Part shown: piece by piece, positions 57,807 to 64,000 of the stretch
Position numbering within the stretch: the first letter of the stretch is position 1
Layout: each line of letters opens with the position of its first letter
From: Chrysopilus asiliformis
Taxonomy: Eukaryota; Arthropoda; Insecta; Diptera; Rhagionidae
Length of the DNA: 64,000 bases
NCBI GenBank assembly: GCA_964034945.1
Contig: OZ035963.1
Coordinates: forward strand, 44,601,090-44,665,089
Direction: 5' to 3'
Made by a program: the position numbers and the translations under genes
Notes under the pieces: model-generated
Told to the model about the DNA's origin: nothing
Database searches by the model: none
The model's input: only the letters and a program-made list of their open reading frames with translations

Positions 57807-60800
57807 CTTAAAAAAGGAAACTTAAAACATGGAAGGAAAAATATTAGAAAGAAAAACACATTTTCATACCAATGCATTGATTGACCGCTTTCATGCACAA
57901 ATTCTCATAGAATTCGCTTCCAGCTCCTAATCCAATAGTCGTATCAAGATATCTGATTTTTTCCTGCAGCTCCATGCTATTTTTATTCGCATATGGCATT
58001 CCTACGATTATCACACACCGACCAAGGTCATCTGAAAAGTTTAACCCTTCGCTCAGTTTCCCACCCACGACACTTAGCAAAAGTGCTCCTTGTCGTTGCG
58101 GATCTTTTATCGCATTGTTGTAATCAGCTAAAAGTTTATCTACTGATTTTCCGCTTCCTGTACGCGATTCTCGGAAAATGTACTTCTTAGCCTCGATTTT
58201 AGCGAGAGCTCCTTGTTTGGAAAGATGGGCATAGACAATATCCAAATAATCATACGATCCGAAAAAGCAAACAATTCCAGCTGGAACAACATTGCAAACA
58301 TTTTGGAGAGCCATTCCAAGATCAGTGAGCTACAATAACAATGGAAATTAATTTTGAAAAATTACTTGACACTTTCGGTGCGGGAATCACGTATACGTAA
58401 CTTTGATTGCTATAGTTTACAATGGTCATGGCAACTAAGTAAATTGAGCCAACTTCTTATATATTGCGTGTTAAATTTTACACACCCCTCCAAACCCTTC
58501 CCCTCGTATCTCATGAACGTATTTGGATACAGTGTTCACTTTTGGATTTAGTGAATCTACGACAAGTTTAAGCTCAACAAAAACAAATTTTTCCTATTTT
58601 TTCTGGATTTATGATATCAACCATTAGATAATTATTCGATTCTGTGATTCATGCTTATTCACAAAAGCTATTATTGCTTGTTAATACCCATAACAATTGT
58701 TAGAACAGAAATCGGTATTCACATTTCACTTTGCTTGCTATGAACTTTCGATAATATTGTTAAGCTAAAAATTGTCAAATAAAACCGTATTCAGAGTGCA
58801 CTATTGCTTGTTAGAATTGTTCAAAAGTATTGTTACGATAGCAAAAATAAATTTTAGTTGTTTGGGAAGAAATATATTTTATTTTTCAAGCAAAAAAATT
58901 GATTTTAGTAAAACACACTTAAATGCAAGACGCTTAAATGTAAAACTCGTGTAATTGGACGCCATATTTGTGCCTGGAGGATTTCAAAGCATTTTTCATA
59001 TAAATATATACGGATAAATTAAACACGCTTAATTGCAATACTTGCTTAAATGCAACCATTTTCATACCCCAAAAGTATAAATTACATGAAATTTTACACG
59101 TTTAAATGCACATGTGCAAAAATAAAACGTGCAAAAAAAAAACAACAAAAAAAATGTGATTTTTGTTATTTTTATGTGATAAAATGAATTCTTAATTAGA
59201 TTCATTGTTTTTGTGTAGCTTAATTGAATTTAAATGTTTATTACAGGAATATTAAAGTTGCATGTTTATCTTTGACTCGCATAATTGCACATTAATGTGT
59301 ATTTCTCCGTGCTACGGATAAATGCAAAACACGGATAAATGCACATGAAATTCTGCGAAGTTCGATGTGCATATAAGCGTGTTCTACTGTGTTGTTTTTT
59401 TAAAGACATATCGTCGGTGATAGTGCAATACCGCGTATGAGCAGTTTGTAAATACCGCGTATCTACATTTTGAATGTTTTACGGGGGGAAGAAAAAGTTT
59501 GATATTTCTAACCCTTTAAAGAGATTTTCTCGTCTAAGATTTTTTGGGACCTCATTATGACAGTCATATAATGAGGTCCCAAAAAATCTTAGATGAGAAA
59601 ATCTCTTTAAAGGGTTAGAAATATCAAACTTTTTCTTCCCCCCGTAAAACATTCAAAATGTAGATACGCGGTATTTACAAACTGCTCATACGCGGTATTG
59701 CATTATCACCGACGATATGTTGGATTACCACGTGGATTACCAAGTCAACTTCTTCGCGATACCAGCGATCCGTTTTCCATAGAAGAAAACAGTTTTAAAA
59801 AATATTTATCGTCTCCCCGCAATGTAATACAACAATCCGCCAATGCAATACAACAATCCGGGAATGCAATACAACAATCCCCGAATGCAATACAACTGCA
59901 ACTATTATAATAATTCACAAAATTGTTGCCATAACAACACAACGAACATTTTTAACGAAACTTTTTAACAAGCGAAATTATGAATACCATTTTCTTTATG
60001 GATTGCTATGAAATTTATTGTTACTTAACAATATTGTTAGCTAACAATAAATTTGTGAATAAGCATGATTATCTATGTATTTAGGCGTATTAGTACGTAC
60101 ATTAGCATTAAAAAAATCCAACCTAAAGTTCTTAAATATTTTTTACTGTATATTTAAAAAACTTCTATTTTAGCACAATTTTTAGCTTTAGTAGACCAGA
60201 ACTAAGAAGGTTCGCGAGTTCCTCGATCCAACAAAATAAAAAACAAAATATTGTCCCTTGTTAACATATCTACCAAATTTCAGCTGCCGATATCTGCCTA
60301 TTTGATCATTTATCGGAAAAAAAATTCTTCTGAAGTATAAACAAAAGATTATAGAGCATATTCGATTATCCTCTATAAATTATTGAGGCGGATTCACCAT
60401 TACTGTTAACAGCTCGTTCCGGATTTTATTAGGAGTAATTTAGGATAATTAAGAACCTCCTTAAGACAAGTAAAAAAAATTAAAAAAAAGTTTGAAAAAA
60501 AAAAAATTTTAAAAATAAAAGCTTTTATTTAACAAAATGCACTAAAAAGGAAAAAAATATTTTTTGTGCAGAAATAAAAGCGAGACAAATATTGCCCACA
60601 AAATTATTTTCTCTTGCACTAATTTTTTTAAATAAAAGCTTTTCTTTAAAAAAATTTTTAGTCGTTTTGTGATTGATTAGTATGACTGAAAAGAATAATC
60701 ACATTATCCTAACAGGACCTTACAGACTTCTTAATGTCAGAATCGGATTCACCGTACCCAAAAAAAACCCCAGATATTTCCCGAAAAAATCGGACTTCTA

Positions 60801-63800
60801 GTCTTTCGTTATGCTCCCAAAGAGGAATTTCAAATCAATGGAAAATAAAAATTTAGCATTTTAGTAAAACGTTCTAAAGAACGAGAATGAAATTATGGTT
60901 TTTTACGCTCTTGCTCTTAACATCTTTACATTTGTACTTTGTTTTACGTTCTTTGAGAACAAAACTTTAATGCAGGGAGCGAAATATTGCTCTCTTACTA
61001 ATGAAATACATAATCCCTCTAACCGGAATATTTCCGAAAAAAATTCACTAAAATATGACTTTCAACTTGCGACAGACCGTAACCAAGACAACGAACAGGG
61101 CTAAATTTTTTCCAGCATGTAAAGCAATAACTTACAAAAGTCAGTGTAACACGTTCCGGCGATTTCCGGCGATTAAAATTGTTACCCGTTATAAACAAGC
61201 GAATTCCCTGAATAGAAGGAAAGTATAGTATTCATGATGGAGACCGACTCGAGAACAGGGTCAGATAAAAACTTTCTGATCAGTACGAAATCCATTTCAG
61301 GCAAAATTATGAGGATATCCATGCATCTGTCTGTCGGTCTGTCCGTTTTACGTATCTTAGATTACTCGAGAACGCGTTGAGCTAGCAGCTTGAATTTTTT
61401 TGTAAATAAGTTCTACGAAAATCGTAGTTTTCTGTCAACCTTTGGAAAAGTAACCTAGTGTTGCAGTGTTGCGGTTATCTAGATACAATTTATCTAGATA
61501 AAAAAATGGGATCTTTATCTTATCTAGAACACCCCAAAAATGTTATCTTTATCTTATCTAGATAAAGGAAAATCCTATTTATCTAGAGATAATCGTTACC
61601 AACGAAAATTAAAAAATTAAATCTGAAAAAATGATGAAACTAAATTTTTTTCTGTATACTTATGAAAACCTAAGAACTTTTATTAGGAACCGTTTTACAC
61701 TTGCAGTTTTTGTTTATGGGCAAGACAAGCGAAGTGTCACTCCTTCCCTCGTCTCTCTTGCACATAAGCAAAAAGTTTTTTCAGCAACCGTTGCCAAGTG
61801 TAAACCGGTCTATTGAAACTGCATTTTAAATTGAAAATCAACAAAAAAAGAAAAACAAATAATTTTGTGCAATTTATTTTTTAGTACGTAATTTTGAATT
61901 TTGTGCAACGGCAAAATAAATCTATATATATATAAAAATGGATGTTTGTTTGTTTGTTGGTCCGTTGGTCTGTTTTAGATTACAAAACTCAAAAACTACT
62001 GGACCGATTTTTACACGGTTTTTTTCAAAATGATCTGCGTTGCCAGGAGCAGGCTATGTAAGATTTTGAAAAATCCAAACAGAAGGTCATGTAAGGATAA
62101 CGCAAATATCCTTTTTCCATTTTTCCCCGGAAAAATTGGCATTATAGGGTTTTTGGGGTCGCTGATCACGCCTCTGTTGCTGGAATTTCAAAATTCGTAA
62201 GTTACAAATTTTCATTATCTTATCTAGATAAACATTACGAGCATTTATCGTTATCTTATCTAGATAAAAAAATAATTATCTGGCCGCAACACTGGTGACC
62301 AGTCACAACTGAGTCACAACATTTTCGTGTTTTTACGGTACAATATCCCTGCCCTTGTATGTCTCTGAATTCGGATTTGAAAAACATCCCAATTCATTTA
62401 CCATGGAAAAAAATCACTGGAAAATTATCATCTTTTATGTTGAAATCGCTATACAGATTTTGACTTGTGACCGGTAACCACGCCATAATAAGGATGCTAA
62501 TTTAATAAAATTTTATTTCATATTCAAAACTTTTAAATTGAGAAAACGGAGAAATGACAACATATGCTGCTGCGTTGTTAGATATTAATGGTGATAGAAA
62601 TGAAAATTCAGAAATCATATTTTGTAAAATGTTGACTTAAATTGATAAAAAAATGAAAACGTTTGATGAAAACGTTTTATTATTATTCACTAAGATTCAC
62701 AAATGCCCGAGGTTTACGTATGTTCAGGCCAAAATTCCCCGCACTAAAAGTGTTGATAAATTTGTGTGATAATATTCATATAAAAAATTAGAAAAAAAAA
62801 TTGCTTTTCATAGTTACGGGAGAATTTAATGAAGTTTTTAATATTTGTAGTCCAGAGGTAAACTGCCTATAACTAATTTTTGTTTTGAAAATCGGTTGTT
62901 TTATTGGGTTTTTGGGCCCTATCTCGAAAAATGAAGAACTTACGTTCGCTCACAAAATGTTATCTCCAAGATAATTCTATGACATTGAGTTACCCTTAAA
63001 CACATTTTAGTTTTTGTAGTTTACCTCCATGCTACAGATATGTAATTTAAAATTTTGAGAATTACTCAAATTTTCAATGAGTTTTTAGTAACGAACCTGA
63101 TTTAAATTATCACGATTAGTGAAATTAAAGAGAAATGGTTTTCCAGATGGTCCTTTTTTAACTGCTAAAGAAATTATTGAGCTGCTTGGAACTACGTGGC
63201 TATAAAAATATTGCTCAACACGATCAAGGCAAGATTTGAATATTAAATCTAATATTTCAGCTGTGGGTTGCATAGTACCTCCTGCAATTATAATCTGAGA
63301 ATATTTTGACAAGTTAATAATTACGCAAGTAACAAATTAGTATTTATTTCTTTTTAAAATAAAATAAAAATTACGGTATCAACAGTTACATGGCAAACTT
63401 ACCGATCGCGAATCTTTGACAATTTCCCGGAAATGTCCACCAGGATTGAGCAGCACAAATTTCATTCCTGCCTTACTAGTATCAACATCGTGTTTTATTA
63501 AAACTCTTCCATCATCCGCACACTCCGTCAATGCCTCAAGAAAACCTAAAAGCGGTCGGATGGACGATGAAATAAGTTTTTTCGCCATTTCCCCAATAGT
63601 CTTTGCTTCCGTTGCGGGTGCAACATTTTCATTTTTATGAATCTTTCCCTTCATTTTTTGCTTTTCGAGTTCCAACTTTTTAAGCAAATTTTTAGATCCA
63701 CACTCCTCCTCTTTAAGTTTTGGAACTTCATTATACAATCTCTGTGCTAAACCATGGACCTTCTGTGCAAATCGTGACTGCTCGCAGAATTCCAAAATAT

Positions 63801-64000
63801 CAAACAAATTAATGTTGAAGAACTCACCCTCACTCATTAACTCATGTGTGAGAATCATTCGGGATTTCGGACTTTGATCATTGTTTGATAAGATTTTGCA
63901 TAAACGTTTAGTTACAAAAATTAATTGATTGATTTTCAATAAATTTTTTACACTGAAACGTGTAAAGTATTTCCCTTTGTAGGTGTTCATATGATCGAGG
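57610..64000 (-). CDS. Ddx11: DDX11/ChlR1-family DNA helicase, C-terminal half (partial)
   Basis: Four exons on the - strand: 63403 to beyond 64000, 63097-63294, 57870-58329 and 57610-57806. All junctions are GT-AG and phases agree (0, 0, 1). They give the last 483 residues; the N-terminal half with Walker A, DEAH box and Fe-S cysteines lies beyond the window. Visible blocks: NLFDILEFCEQSRFAQKVHG and VLLNPGGHF (exon a), IIIAGGTMQP (exon b), CNVVPAGIVCFFGSYDYL, then LLSVVGGKLSEGLNFSDDLG (motif V region), IIVGMPYANKNS and, across the last junction, QCIGRSVRHIKDYASVVLLD (motif VI). DDX11 helicases are 5'-3' Fe-S superfamily 2 enzymes that act in sister-chromatid cohesion and replication-fork repair. 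The exact name in this species is inferred; FANCJ/RTEL relatives fit less well. Confidence 0.9.
57870..58329 (-). CDS. Ddx11: Ddx11-like exon (helicase motifs V and VI)
   Basis: The acceptor TTATTGTAG|CTC opens in phase 0; the donor ATTG|GTATGA is in phase 1. The intron to the next exon is just 63 bases. The word RTGSGKS in this exon only imitates a Walker A loop; it lies far from the N-terminal ATP site. Confidence 0.9.
58906..59391. mobile_element. MITE with AGTA(A/G)AACAC(A/G)CTTA ends
   Basis: The left end TTAGTAAAACACACTTAAAT and the right end, read on the other strand, CAGTAGAACACGCTTATATG are similar. The interior repeats TTAAATGCA and GATAAATGCA about ten times. No coding content. 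Confidence 0.6.
59406..59720. repeat. Nearly perfect 315 bp palindrome
   Basis: The left arm from ACATATCGTCGGTGATAGTG is mirrored to the right end CACCGACGATATGT at 59720. The arms are about 152 bases each, with only two or three mismatches seen, around a loop of about ten bases near 59558-59567. Transcription through the Ddx11 intron would give a long RNA hairpin. Confidence 0.9.
59826..59900 (+). repeat. Short tandem repeat, ~21 bp units
   Basis: About 3.5 units of AATGCAATACAACAATCCG-like sequence, downstream of the Harbinger-like fragment. Confidence 0.8.
60070..61235 (+). other. Intron sequence with a repeat fragment
   Basis: 60690-60790 carries 'cacattatcctaacaggacctta' and 'ccccagatatttccc', shared with the tandem units at 29735-30075. 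No gene is recognised; the ORF 60895-61104 has no known motif. Confidence 0.45.
61239..61450 (+). repeat. GTCT-bearing dispersed repeat, related to the left-end foldback
   Basis: It starts GGAGACCGACTCGAGAACAG (also at 48660), has a short TCTGTCTGTCGGTCTGTCCG tract and the word ACGAAAATCGTAGTTTTCTG, which recurs at about 760-780 and 1065-1085. So the large foldback at 1-2040 is built from the 3' part of this family. Confidence 0.55.
61464..62294. mobile_element. hAT-ended element rich in TTATCTAGATAA
   Basis: The ends CAGTGTTGCGG and CCGCAACACTG are perfect 11-base complements of hAT type. Just inside both ends lie many copies of TTATCTAGATAA / TTATCTTATCTAGATAA. No 8 bp duplication matches (TAGTGTTG vs GTGACCAG). 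A separate dispersed repeat with (TGTT)n head is inserted at about 61920-62180. Confidence 0.65.
61920..62180 (+). repeat. Dispersed repeat with (TGTT)n head
   Basis: It begins 'tatatatataaaaatgga' then TGTTTGTTTGTTGGTCCG and 'ctcaaaaactactggaccgattt', a layout shared by common insect repeats. It ends near 'ggggtcgctgatcacg', also seen at 29505. Confidence 0.6.
62295..63096. other. Ddx11 intron, no gene or repeat recognised
   Basis: AT-rich intron sequence up to the donor at 63096-63091 (GTTCGT on the - strand). Confidence 0.5.
63097..63294 (-). CDS. Ddx11: Ddx11-like exon (AGGTMQP)
   Basis: 66 codons between TATTCTCAG|ATT and AATCAG|GTTCGT. It contains IIIAGGTMQP, highly conserved in the DDX11 group. 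The 4.77 kb intron that follows is filled with repeats. Confidence 0.9.
63403..64000 (-). CDS. Ddx11: Ddx11-like exon, continues past window end
   Basis: Open from the window edge (LDHMNTYKGKYF) to the donor CGATCG|GTAAGT. It has a charged lysine/glutamate-rich insert in the middle, the variable linker of the family. The Met at 63990 is internal, not the start. Confidence 0.88.

Larger units (their letters stand above)
58650..60067. mobile_element. Harbinger-like non-autonomous element in the Ddx11 intron
   Basis: The ends CATGCTTATTCACAAA and TTTGTGAATAAGCATG are complementary, with ATT on both outer sides (3 bp duplication). A fragment LLRDTSDPFSIEENSFKKYL at about 59752-59811 (+) resembles the N-terminal RD.SNPFD...F...Y region of PIF/Harbinger transposases. 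A MITE and a large palindrome are nested inside. Confidence 0.6.

Noticed and set aside
58120..58170. RTGSGKS as a Walker A ATP site
   Set aside because: Its position is in the C-terminal half of the helicase, between the SYEYL and LLLSVVGG blocks; the true ATP site lies upstream outside the window.
57993..58190. + strand ORF across the Ddx11-like exon
   Set aside because: It is a shadow of the - strand helicase exon, whose motifs and splice phases are clear.

Overview
This is an AT-rich animal genomic window. It has spliced genes with small and very large introns, GT-AG splice sites, and dense interspersed repeats. The protein similarities (an insect-type Atf3 bZIP factor and a DDX11/ChlR1 helicase) together with DINE-1-like repeats carrying a (GTCY)n core point to an insect, most likely a dipteran. 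I cannot name the species.

Only two confident protein-coding genes are present. Atf3 lies on the + strand: a 5' UTR exon side at about 28147-28566, coding exons at 28567-28767, 28872-28961 and 39431-40645, and a 10.5 kb second intron full of repeats. A DDX11-family helicase lies on the - strand, with its C-terminal half in the window: exons 63403 to beyond 64000, 63097-63294, 57870-58329 and 57610-57806, and a 4.8 kb intron full of nested elements. They are convergent, with the region 40.6-57.6 kb between their 3' ends. All splice phases were checked by hand and close correctly. From memory, the two D. melanogaster orthologues have almost consecutive CG numbers, so the pairing may be conserved microsynteny.

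Nearly everything else is mobile-element archaeology. Region 1-2.0 kb is one arm pair of a very large foldback. 3.0-4.0 kb is a TA-flanked MITE. 6.6-12.1 kb holds DINE-1-like elements nested in older relatives, plus several MITEs. 13.2-16.9 kb has a MITE and then a dead Penelope-like reverse transcriptase bracketed by two inverted copies of a 0.6 kb MITE. 18.9-22.3 kb holds foldbacks and a DINE-like copy split by another microsatellite-bearing family. 24.5 kb has a small perfect foldback whose sister is at 52.9 kb. The Atf3 intron carries more elements, including a piggyBac-type MITE and an internally deleted mariner (35911-36808) with intact ends.

Region 49.1-52.9 kb is the most layered: a TA-flanked TIR element that contains a fragment of a Stip1/Hop TPR gene is split by a 3.3 kb hAT element with a perfect 8 bp target duplication, and this in turn contains a MITE, a truncated DINE-like copy and another TIR element. 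The Ddx11 intron contains a Harbinger-like element with a MITE and a nearly perfect 315 bp palindrome nested inside it, followed by a separate hAT-ended element. Stretches described as empty are AT-rich sequence in which I see no coding signal.
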